Shown piece by piece: positions 42,170-49,967 of a stretch of DNA of 64,000 bases. The first letter of the stretch is position 1. Each line of letters starts with the position of its first letter. Made by a program: the position numbers and the translations under genes. The stretch covers positions 1-64,000 of the forward strand of contig NZ_RSEJ01000003.1 of assembly GCF_009910675.1 (NCBI RefSeq). Direction: 5' to 3'. The notes under the pieces were generated by a model. It was given only the letters and a program-made list of their open reading frames with translations, was not told where the DNA came from and ran no database searches. This stretch comes from Photobacterium alginatilyticum (lineage in GTDB: Bacteria; Pseudomonadota; Gammaproteobacteria; Enterobacterales; Vibrionaceae).

Positions 42170-44347
42170 CTAGAGCCTGATATTTTTGATTATTCTGTCG
42201 CCACTCGAAGTGATAATGTGGAAGGTGATTTGCTGATAGGGAATATAACCGCACATCACTTGAGCGTTAACAGCAACGCCATCAGGGGAGTTAGTATCAA
42301 ACTTTACGGCGAGCACTAATTCAGCAAAATCACCTTGTTGATAAGCTCTACTCACACCATCATCATGGTATAGCGTGTAACTAGCTTCATTATGCAAATT
42401 GACCAAGACCTCAAGATGTGTGAGCGCTTGAGCATCGACGTTATCCGCTGTATCAGTTAGAGGTAGCATTTTATTTGGACGGATAAACACAGGCAGCTCA
42501 TCCAACTGAAGATCAAGCCAATGATCTCCTGCCGGTAATTGGCACATCTCGCGGCCAGTGTGGTGAGCGACTTTCCATAGCAACATTGGTTCAGGTAGGT
42601 ATACATGGCGACCACGTGCATTTTCTGTATAGATTGGTGTGCACATCATTGAGTGGCCTAATAATAGCTGATCATCGACGCGAGCACTGCGTGTATCTGA
42701 GTACTCAAAGCCTAGCTGCCAGCAATAGCAATCGTTGTTTTGTACGGCACGCATATATTCGCTATAGATGTAAGGTATCATCATGTATCGCAGTTTAATG
42801 TGCTCACGTATTGTAGTCGTGGTGTATTCATCAAATGCAAATGGTTCTTGATAACGTGTACCTGCGGCATGGTTGCGAAACAGAGGCATAAACAAGGCAA
42901 ATTGTGTCCAGCGAATGAGCAAGTCAGCACTTGCGTCACAACCAAAACCGCCCACATCTGCACCACTATACAGAAAGCCACACATATTGATCGCTGGCAT
43001 CATACGGATGTTCAGCAATATATGCTCCCACCAGCTCATATTATCACCGAGCCATATACCGGCATACCGATGGGCGCCAATGCCGGATGCACGGGAGAAC
43101 AATAGTATTCTTTTTTCGGGACAGATCTGAGCAAAGCCCTCGGCAGCTGCACGTGTCATATTCAGACCGTATAAGTTATGAACATCGTGGTTGTTGACGA
43201 TTTCACCGTCTTTGGTTGTGTGATAGATTGATTTGTAGTCTTCGCGGTTGTTGGACAGGCCACGTACCATATCATTTAGCTTAAAGAAGTCCTGTACCTT
43301 ACAATCATTGCTACGCATCTGGTCCATCATTTCATGAACTTGTTCAATGCCTTGCTTGGAATAAAATAAAGCGGGTTCATTCATGTCGTTCCAGAAACCT
43401 TCTATGCCTTGCTCGATCAACTGTCGATATTGATTGCCCCACCACTGGCGGACATCGGAGTTCAAATAATCAGGGAAGACACATAGCCCCGGCCATACTG
43501 CCGCTTCGAATTGATCGCCGTCAGCTTGTTTACAGAAATAACCATTTTCTACGCCTTCTTCATAGACGCTATAGCCGGCAGACACCGGAACACCGGCATC
43601 GATAATTGGAATTAAGCGAATACCCTGTTGCTTTTTCTCGGCAACATATTTGGCAAAGTTTGGAAACTTATTATTGTCAATGGTGAAGTTTTTATATTCG
43701 ACCATGTAGTCGATATCGAGATATATGGTATCGCACGGAATGTCATTGCTGCGAAAACCGTTAATTATCTTGTCGACTTCGTTTGAATCGTGATAGGACC
43801 ATCGGCACTGCTGATAACCGAAACCCCAGCGCGGTGGAACATATGGCGTTCCTGTCAGTTGTCGAAATTGATGAATGATTTGCTTTTTATTCGTGGCGTG
43901 TAATTCGTAGATATCTACATCTAAACTTGGAATTGTTACTTCGAGTAAGTTGCGGTTTGTGAAGCCGATATCAAATGTTATTTCACCAGGGAAATCGATA
44001 AATAGGCCAAACGGCTGCTTATTTTCATTTTGTTTATCTACGATTAAAAACGGATGGCTACCATACAAGCTTTGCTTGTCGGGAGTATGAAGGTGATCAT
44101 CAGTACAATAACAGACGAACTTCTTACCACGCTTATCAATACTGCCGGTGTTTTCCCCCATTCCATATACGATGTCGTTTAGCTCCAAAGGGTAGTGGAT
44201 AACGGTAGTGCTATCTGTTTGTGTTACCTGAATACACTTTGGGCTCAAAGTACAAAAAGAGCTAAGTGGTAATACTACGGCTTCTGTTTTAAACGGCTGG
44301 CCAAAGCGTAGTAGATGAACGTTCTTTAACAATTTAGCGTGCTGCAT
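42170..44347 (-). CDS. Glycoside hydrolase family 31 (alpha-glucosidase-like)
   Basis: A 725-residue cytoplasmic enzyme (no signal peptide). The N-terminal beta-sandwich is followed by the catalytic barrel: PRWGFGYQQCRWSYHDSNEV, DTIYLDIDYM, the nucleophile Asp in GFWNDMNEPALF, and the acid/base Asp in GIWLGDNMSWW. Then come NMCGFLYSGADVGGFG and FMPLFRNHA, all GH31 hallmarks, and a C-terminal sandwich with PELMLLWK-type strands. GH31 enzymes release alpha-linked glucose or xylose from oligosaccharides; the exact linkage is not readable. It is divergent from a LacI-type regulator, which presumably controls it. GGAAA precedes the ATG. Confidence 0.92.
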   Translation of the reverse strand: MQHAKLLKNVHLLRFGQPFKTEAVVLPLSSFCTLSPKCIQVTQTDSTTVIHYPLELNDIVYGMGENTGSIDKRGKKFVCYCTDDHLHTPDKQSLYGSHPFLIVDKQNENKQPFGLFIDFPGEITFDIGFTNRNLLEVTIPSLDVDIYELHATNKKQIIHQFRQLTGTPYVPPRWGFGYQQCRWSYHDSNEVDKIINGFRSNDIPCDTIYLDIDYMVEYKNFTIDNNKFPNFAKYVAEKKQQGIRLIPIIDAGVPVSAGYSVYEEGVENGYFCKQADGDQFEAAVWPGLCVFPDYLNSDVRQWWGNQYRQLIEQGIEGFWNDMNEPALFYSKQGIEQVHEMMDQMRSNDCKVQDFFKLNDMVRGLSNNREDYKSIYHTTKDGEIVNNHDVHNLYGLNMTRAAAEGFAQICPEKRILLFSRASGIGAHRYAGIWLGDNMSWWEHILLNIRMMPAINMCGFLYSGADVGGFGCDASADLLIRWTQFALFMPLFRNHAAGTRYQEPFAFDEYTTTTIREHIKLRYMMIPYIYSEYMRAVQNNDCYCWQLGFEYSDTRSARVDDQLLLGHSMMCTPIYTENARGRHVYLPEPMLLWKVAHHTGREMCQLPAGDHWLDLQLDELPVFIRPNKMLPLTDTADNVDAQALTHLEVLVNLHNEASYTLYHDDGVSRAYQQGDFAELVLAVKFDTNSPDGVAVNAQVMCGYIPYQQITFHIITSSGDRIIKNIRL

Positions 44348-44780
44348 ACAGTATTTCCAAAGTAAGTCATAAATAATAATGCGTCATGGCTATAGCTGCT
44401 TGGCTGATAGTTGACTGGTGTCTAACTAAACAACATGGGGGATTGCGAGCTGCAAATACCTGTTCAGTCCTTAGACTTGTAGGGAGAGCATCCATGTGTT
44501 CCTTAAGAGCTTTTGTCGTTAACATGGCCAGGTTAATCGTTTAACCTTGTGAGATCAAGGATGTATTTCAGCTTTTTACTCTATGGTCGATCACAGTAAT
44601 GTTGATCAAAACATGATTGATAACTAGTCAAAGCGATTTGCCGGATCTTTAATTGGGGATTGGGTTGTGGTGCTGGATGATGAGCTTTGGTTTGGTGTCA
44701 ATTGCTATACAAAAGTTAACCTTTTAATTGGCTCAAAAGTATCAGTATAATCAGCCTTTAATTGAGAGGGTATAAGTAGT
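44348..44780. other. Divergent control region between the GH31 gene and lacI-type gene
   Basis: About 430 bases. It holds one good LacI-type operator (44530-44547) and a partial second site around 44713-44726 (AGTTAACCTTTT). The rest is AT-rich; no gene is seen. Confidence 0.55.
44530..44547. promoter_or_regulatory. LacI-family operator
   Basis: AGGTTAATCGTTTAACCT: 7-bp symmetric arms around a central CG, the standard shape of LacI/GalR operators. It lies between the divergent GH31 and regulator genes. Confidence 0.7.
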
Positions 44781-45809
44781 ATGTCAAGAGTTACACTAAA
44801 AGATGTAGCTAAGCAGGCCGGAGTTTCTGTTGCATCAGTTTCAAATGTGCTAAACGGAAAAACGTCAAAAGTAACGGAAGAAACAGCGAAGCATATTCTT
44901 TTAGTCGCACAACAAATGAAATACTCCAAAAACCCCATTGCTGCGGCTTTAAAAAGTGGTACGACAAATACAATTCTGATATTACTGCCAACATTGGATA
45001 AGACCAGGACTAAGCAACCGTTATTACAGGATAATCCTTTTTTTACAGATTTTTTATCAGGAATAGAAAAAGCCACGTCTCAGAACCAATTATCTTGTAG
45101 CTTTGTACGGGTCAGTGAAGCGCATGAAATCGACTCAATAATAAATGGCCCAACGCCTAAGGGGGTTATTACTCTTGGAAATCTGAGTGATACGGTTTTA
45201 GAAAAAATTGCATCATGGCCGTTTAGAACGATCATGGTTGATAATGTTAAATTCTTTAATGATTACTCCGCCAACGATAATCTTATTAATTACTATATAG
45301 ATGATCATGAGATGGGCTCACTTGCGATTAATCACTTGTTTGAGTGTGGTCATAAAAATATAGTACTTCTCTTTGGAAGACTAAGTGATTCTGCTGTTCA
45401 CTTAGCGAGGTACCAAGGCGTTGTAGATAAGCGGCAATCAATAAATGAAGATATGAAGCTTACCCTTATTGAAACTGAGCTATCTATAGACGCAGTCAGA
45501 GATGTATTCCCGAAAATAAAAAATACTATTGAAGATGCAGGGGCTACAGCTGTTCTTTGTATGGCAGATATACTAGCGATAGGTTGTATGCAAGCGGCTT
45601 CTCAACACAAGCTGAATATCCCGGGTGATTTTTCATTAATGGGCATGGATAATTTGAAGCTACTTGACTACTTACCCTACCGATTAACGACAATTGACCA
45701 AAACATCGTGAATCGGGGCTTTCATGCAGTGCAGAAAATCATTAATGAACATGAAATATATGACTATGACTTTAATGTTATAGAGGGTGAAACCGTTCTA
45801 AAGGTATAG
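44781..45809 (+). CDS. LacI-family transcriptional regulator
   Basis: A 342-residue repressor. The N-terminal helix-turn-helix with hinge helix (about 3-55) reads TLKDVAKQAGVSVASVSNVL and KYSKNPIAAALKSG. The periplasmic-binding-protein-like effector domain follows, with PKGVITLGNLSD, DDHEMGSLAINHLFECGHKN and the late signature MGMDNLKLLDYLPYRLTTID. It should bind an oligosaccharide or sugar and control the divergent GH31 gene. The gene is visibly more AT-rich than its neighbours, which may mark transfer. The ribosome site is weak (AGAGGG about 12 bases upstream). Confidence 0.92.
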   Translation: MSRVTLKDVAKQAGVSVASVSNVLNGKTSKVTEETAKHILLVAQQMKYSKNPIAAALKSGTTNTILILLPTLDKTRTKQPLLQDNPFFTDFLSGIEKATSQNQLSCSFVRVSEAHEIDSIINGPTPKGVITLGNLSDTVLEKIASWPFRTIMVDNVKFFNDYSANDNLINYYIDDHEMGSLAINHLFECGHKNIVLLFGRLSDSAVHLARYQGVVDKRQSINEDMKLTLIETELSIDAVRDVFPKIKNTIEDAGATAVLCMADILAIGCMQAASQHKLNIPGDFSLMGMDNLKLLDYLPYRLTTIDQNIVNRGFHAVQKIINEHEIYDYDFNVIEGETVLKV

Positions 45810-46021
45810 AAAGGCTTTCCTGCCAACTCAGTATCGCTAATGTTGACCACTTGAGTTTTTGGGCTGTTATTAAAAGCAGTAATTGCATATGTATCTTGGT
45901 GTTTTCGTAGGCATACAATCACATTGTCGCTCAAATATACTGGTGCTGATTTGTTCGTAGTATAGGGCGGGATGATGACGTAGTCGGTTAACTCCGGCAG
46001 AGGGGGAGCCTGCCGGAGTGG
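45764..46021 (-). pseudogene. Remnant of a glycosidase-like C-terminal domain
   Basis: A stop-free minus-strand frame of 85 codons with no start codon. It runs between the lacI-type gene end and the phytochelatin-synthase-like gene, overlapping the last 46 bases of lacI. It reads protein-like: PLRQAPPLPELTDYVIIPPY, then SAPVYLSDNVIVCLRKHQDT and YAITAFNNSPKTQVVNISDT. The pattern (a strand with arginine, then a 'vv.afN.s...q.v.l' strand) resembles the C-terminal beta domain of family 13 amylases/oligoglucosidases. That would fit a once larger sugar-use locus beside GH31 and LacI. The match is by eye and needs a search. Confidence 0.42.
45991..46019. terminator. Stem-loop downstream of the phytochelatin-synthase-like gene
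   Basis: ACTCCGGCAG / CTGCCGGAGT, a perfect 10-bp stem with a 9-base loop, 10 bases after the leftward stop codon. No T-run follows on either strand, so it may be a 3'-end stabiliser. Confidence 0.55.
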
Positions 46022-46028
46022 TTAGCAA

Positions 46029-46814
46029 TTAGCCTTTAAGACCTTCGCTGATCAGCAGGTAACCGCGATTGCGCTTTGTATCCATCGTTGCCATTGCGTC
46101 AAATAGTTGATCGCTGTCGACCCAGACCCAATTTGCCTTGGCATTTGATACATCCATGATCAGGAAAGAGTCCGATGCTTTGTCATAGGCACCAACTGGT
46201 GAGTAATGGCCCGATCCTGGCTGGTTAAGTGTTTTACGCGAGTAGTTAACGACAACATACTGGTCTCTGGTTTCCAGGGCATGAACCAGCTCGGCTTTCA
46301 TCGCCGCCTTGCTGTCCAGATTATCGACGAATACTGTTTTTACTTTAAGGTGGTTAGATGTCACCAGATCCGTCATTTGATCTAGCTGTAAGCCGTAATC
46401 TGGGCCAGCACCTTCAGAGACAGGTTGTCCCATGATTTGTAGTCGAGTCTTCTCGCTATGACCCAGAACGGTATTTTGAGTATAGCGTTCGTAGAACGGG
46501 CTCCAGTCACCTTGAGGGAAGTAAGCCCGGTCTTCTGGTGCAATCGTTGATTCATCCAGCGGGATTTCTGTCACGTTCTGGCGTACGCGGAGTGCGTTCA
46601 TTATGATGCTGGTGGAGGCAACACCGCAGTAGACTTTGTTATCCTGCGCATCGTAAAAGTTCGCCAGCTTGAAGAAATCTTTCTTGAAGTGAGATTGTTC
46701 AAGGCGAGTGATCCCTTCGTCGCTTGACCAGTCGATGACATCGGCGAAGGCTGCTGATGTTGGTACAACTGCCAGAGCAAGGGAAAGTAGGGATGTTTTT
46801 AGCATTGTTTTCAT
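46029..46814 (-). CDS. Secreted phytochelatin-synthase-like cysteine peptidase (C83 family)
   Basis: A 261-residue exported protein with a signal peptide cleaved after Ala24 (AFAD). The phytochelatin synthase fold is clear: catalytic Cys63 in VYCGVASTSIIMNALR, His203 in GSGHYSPVGAYD, and Asp221 in SFLIMDVSNAKANWVWV, in the order of the papain-like triad. Bacterial members of this length lack the plant C-terminal domain and are known mainly to cleave glycine from glutathione, giving gamma-glutamylcysteine. Here export to the periplasm implies action on external or periplasmic thiol peptides. It is the last gene after an APC permease and an M20 hydrolase, 11 bases from the latter's stop. AAGG precedes ATG 46814. 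Confidence 0.9.
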   Translation of the reverse strand: MKTMLKTSLLSLALAVVPTSAAFADVIDWSSDEGITRLEQSHFKKDFFKLANFYDAQDNKVYCGVASTSIIMNALRVRQNVTEIPLDESTIAPEDRAYFPQGDWSPFYERYTQNTVLGHSEKTRLQIMGQPVSEGAGPDYGLQLDQMTDLVTSNHLKVKTVFVDNLDSKAAMKAELVHALETRDQYVVVNYSRKTLNQPGSGHYSPVGAYDKASDSFLIMDVSNAKANWVWVDSDQLFDAMATMDTKRNRGYLLISEGLKG

Positions 46815-46825
46815 AATAAACCTTT

Positions 46826-47989
46826 TCACACTAAGCGTTGTTTTGCGATTCGGCACAGCATGGTGACTCCGAGAGGAATTATGCTGTCATCAAAATCAAA
46901 ATCGCAGGTATGGAGGTTGGTGCCCTTTGAGCCAATCATAAAAAAGCAGGCACCAATATTGTCGTCTTTCTTGAAAAATGCCATGTCTTCGCCCCCCGGA
47001 CTGGGCTCGACATTGGTATCGAGGTTTTCTGCCCCGACGGTTTGTTTGGCTACGTCAATAACGCAATCAACTTGTTCAGGGGTATTCACTGTTGCCGGAC
47101 AGAGTACTTCAAACAGTACCTCAGCTTCTGCATCGTAGGCTTCGGCAATCGAGCTGGCGAGTAGCTGCATCTTGCGGCGCAGCGTCTTGCCGACTTCACG
47201 CTCGTAGAAGCGTATCGTCCCGCCGGCTTCGGCTGATTCAGGTATAGAGTTGAACACCTCACCACTCATGATTTTCGTCACGGCAAGCACGCCCATTTCA
47301 GAGCAGGGTACGCACTCTGACACAATGGACTGCCATGCTGTGATGATCTTGGCAGAGATAGTGATTGGGTTGATGCATTTATGCGGAACACTGGAGTGGC
47401 CGCTGCAGCCTTTCACAATCAGGCGGAACTTTTCACCAGCGCCAGTAATAGGACCGTAGCGCAGCGAGATAGTATTTTCTGGCAACCTTGGCATGTTATG
47501 GAAGCCATACACTTCGTCAAAAGGGTACTGCTCGAACAGGCCGTCTTCCATCATGGCCTTGGCACCGGCACCGATTTCTTCGGCTGGCTGGAATAAGAAG
47601 ATGATGCGGCCCCGGAAATCCCGGTTTTCAGAGAAGTAACGAGCGGTGGCCAGTAACATGGCCATATGACCATCATGACCGCAGGCATGGGCCATTCCCG
47701 GATTCTGAGAGGCATATAGCTGGCCTGTTTGATCCTGCATCGGCAGGGCATCCATATCAGCGCGGTAGGCGATGGTTCTTCCTTCACCCAGCGTGCCGTC
47801 AATAATGCCTACAATACCGGTTTGGCCGAAGCTGCGATCGATTCTTATGGCCCAGGATTCAAGCTTATTCGCGACATATTGAGATGTGTTGTGAAGTTCA
47901 AAACCTACTTCTGGCATGCTGTGCAGCGTATGACGCCATGTGGTAATTTCCTGATGCCATGCATTAACAATTTCAATTGTGTTCATCAT
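46826..47989 (-). CDS. M20-family amidohydrolase (hippurate hydrolase/N-acyl amino acid type)
   Basis: A 387-residue cytoplasmic metallohydrolase of the M20D family that cleaves N-acyl or peptide-like amide bonds of amino acids. Seen: RHTLHSMPEVGFELHNTSQY, the metal motif HACGHDGHMAMLLATARY, FLFQPAEEIGAGAKAM and the dimerisation-domain stretch CSGHSSVPH, then PSPGGEDMAFF. The metal-binding Cys and His residues appear complete. Its position between a permease and a secreted glutathione-type peptidase suggests it trims an imported acyl- or gamma-glutamyl compound or a cysteine conjugate (inference). Two adjacent ATGs (47989, 47986) could start it. Confidence 0.88.
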   Translation of the reverse strand: MMNTIEIVNAWHQEITTWRHTLHSMPEVGFELHNTSQYVANKLESWAIRIDRSFGQTGIVGIIDGTLGEGRTIAYRADMDALPMQDQTGQLYASQNPGMAHACGHDGHMAMLLATARYFSENRDFRGRIIFLFQPAEEIGAGAKAMMEDGLFEQYPFDEVYGFHNMPRLPENTISLRYGPITGAGEKFRLIVKGCSGHSSVPHKCINPITISAKIITAWQSIVSECVPCSEMGVLAVTKIMSGEVFNSIPESAEAGGTIRFYEREVGKTLRRKMQLLASSIAEAYDAEAEVLFEVLCPATVNTPEQVDCVIDVAKQTVGAENLDTNVEPSPGGEDMAFFKKDDNIGACFFMIGSKGTNLHTCDFDFDDSIIPLGVTMLCRIAKQRLV

Positions 47990-48044
47990 CTATTATGTCC
48001 GGGTAGTAGCCAGAACCTAGGTCCTGGCCAAGTTTACGAGTGGG

Positions 48045-49382
48045 TTACGCTTTGGTAGTTGCTGGTTCTACGTGTTGCTCTGCTGCACGTTTACGAGCGA
48101 TAAAGTAAAGCGGTGAAATCAGTACCATGGCCCCCAAACCAACGAGGATCTTGGTCAGGCTCTGGTCGGCTAGCAGCCAGAGACAGATACAGACACCTGC
48201 CACAGGGACAATCGGTCCGAATGGTACTTTGAAGTTGTTCTTGGTGCTTTCGTCACCTTTAAAGCGTTGGCGGAACTTGAGAACAGCAATACAGGTAGGG
48301 ATGTACTGCGCAAATCGGGTGACTACGCTAAGCATCGCCAGTGTGGTGAATGAGCCAGAGAGGGCAATCGGGATAGTTACCAAGCCTGAGGCAATAATAG
48401 CCACAGTAGGAATACCTTTGTCGTTCTTGCGGCCAAACACGGCTGGGATCATTTTGTCGTCAGCCAGTGGCAGTAACGCACGTGGAATATGGAAAGAAGC
48501 GGCAACATTAATACCGGCAATCGAGATGATTGAGCCGATAGTGATCATATAGAAACCCGCATCACCGAACGCCACTTTTGCTGCATCCGCTAACGGGACG
48601 GAAGAGTTGGCGATATCAGGGCCTAGGATGCCGACAGAGACAGCCATAACTGCGGCATAGAATACCGTCACTGCGATGATTACGATGATAATGGCAAGAG
48701 GAAGATTACGCTTAGGATTATCCATATCTTCCGCGGCAGTGCCGAATGTTTCAAATCCGGTAAAAGCGTAGAAACAAAGGATCAAAGCTGAACCTAGAGT
48801 CTCAAATGAAAGTGAATGTTCTGCCGTTTCTGCTGGTGCAGAAGAGATAGTCGGTAGGATGAACTCTGGATTAATAAACCACACGCCACCAACAATTAAT
48901 AATACTAAAGGTACCATTTTCGCTAATGTGGAAATATTGTTCACCAATTTGGCAGCACCGACACCAGCAAGGTTTAATATTGTTAGTGAGCCGACAATAC
49001 TAATAATAATTCCGCTACGTAACATTTGGTTTTCTTCAAAACCAAAGGTATTAGCAAGAATATTAGTTAGTGCTACTGCCATTACTCCCCACGCAATACA
49101 CTGCATCATCCATTTAAGGAAACCGACTTCAAAACCGGCAAAAGGACCAAAGGCTTCCTTGGTATAAACATAGGCTGCGCCATTTTGGCTAAAGTAGCCT
49201 GATGCTTCAGCAAAGCAAAATGCGATGGTAGCGACAATGACCGCAGTAATAAGAATAAGGGCAACAGACCAATCACCGGCTAATTGATATAAAGAGCTAG
49301 GTAATAAAAATATTCCAGAGCCAATGATAGAGTTAAACCCGAGCAATACTATACTCGCGAGTCCTAGTTTTTGTTTTGTCAT
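48045..49382 (-). CDS. APC-superfamily amino-acid permease
   Basis: About 445 residues with around 12 hydrophobic helices. The N-terminal helix has GFNSIIGSGIFLLPSSLYQL, the APC substrate loop. YFSQNGAAYVYTKEAFGPFAG and the later FTGFETFGTAAEDMDNPKRN match the amino acid/polyamine/cation family. The substrate is not readable. The start is ATG 49382, with AGGTCG upstream; the frame to 49406 is less likely. It is the first gene of the permease-M20-phytochelatin-synthase-like operon, spaced 55 bases from the M20 gene. Confidence 0.88.
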   Translation of the reverse strand: MTKQKLGLASIVLLGFNSIIGSGIFLLPSSLYQLAGDWSVALILITAVIVATIAFCFAEASGYFSQNGAAYVYTKEAFGPFAGFEVGFLKWMMQCIAWGVMAVALTNILANTFGFEENQMLRSGIIISIVGSLTILNLAGVGAAKLVNNISTLAKMVPLVLLIVGGVWFINPEFILPTISSAPAETAEHSLSFETLGSALILCFYAFTGFETFGTAAEDMDNPKRNLPLAIIIVIIAVTVFYAAVMAVSVGILGPDIANSSVPLADAAKVAFGDAGFYMITIGSIISIAGINVAASFHIPRALLPLADDKMIPAVFGRKNDKGIPTVAIIASGLVTIPIALSGSFTTLAMLSVVTRFAQYIPTCIAVLKFRQRFKGDESTKNNFKVPFGPIVPVAGVCICLWLLADQSLTKILVGLGAMVLISPLYFIARKRAAEQHVEPATTKA

Positions 49383-49913
49383 CTTTCGACCTACTATTAC
49401 GTCCAATATAAAAAGTTGGCACGAGGGAACACCCGATAATTCGGATTGGAGTTAAAATGAAATCAAAAATCAAAAATTATAAAAGTGGATTAATGAAGTA
49501 ATTATTCCCTGGTGCTTATGTTTTAATTCAAAGCGAGAATACGCTTTATATAAGAGAAAAAAATCCTTATTTTTTCACAACAGCTTTGATATATAGAAAT
49601 GTTTTCTACATTGACACCAGATGCATAAAAATATTTTCAGGTATTGATCTGAGTTATATGCATCTTGTTTATTTGCCCGAAAATGAGTGATCCCGATCAA
49701 ATAACGGCATATTTTCTAATAGATGCATCCCTAATAACCCTTTTAAAAGTAAGACTTTAGTCACATATTGATAAATTGCTAACAAAGGGTCTGCTAATAC
49801 TTAGATTTTTGTATGATGAATTTTGTTATAGGTGTAAATAGAAAATTAACAGGTGGGGAAATTATGGTTTTGCGCAGCTAATATTTTATAAAATAGTCAC
49901 TTTAAATACTGGA
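49383..49913. other. Upstream region of the APC permease operon
   Basis: About 530 AT-rich bases. AGATGCATA (49619-49627) and TATGCATCT (49657-49665) form a 9-bp inverted repeat with a 29-base spacer; a third AGATGCAT lies at 49721-49728. They may be regulator sites. No gene is seen. Confidence 0.45.
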
Positions 49914-49944
49914 ATAAAAAAAGCCAGGCTATCAAGCCTGGCTT
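49914..49944 (-). terminator. Rho-independent terminator of the transketolase gene
   Basis: On the minus strand AAGCCAGGCT / AGCCTGGCTT with a four-base loop is followed by a T-run (A-run 49914-49920 on the plus strand). Confidence 0.93.
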
Positions 49945-49967
49945 TGAAATCAGTTAAGCAGTAATGC

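Noticed and set aside
41947..42319. Opposed short frames at 41947-42165 (minus) and 42122-42319 (plus)
   Set aside because: Neither has a ribosome site or recognisable motif; the plus frame lies antisense to the GH31 C-terminus.
49417..49432. TGGCACG, a possible sigma-54 -24 element
   Set aside because: No TTGC at the required spacing and it points away from the permease gene, with no gene downstream on that strand.
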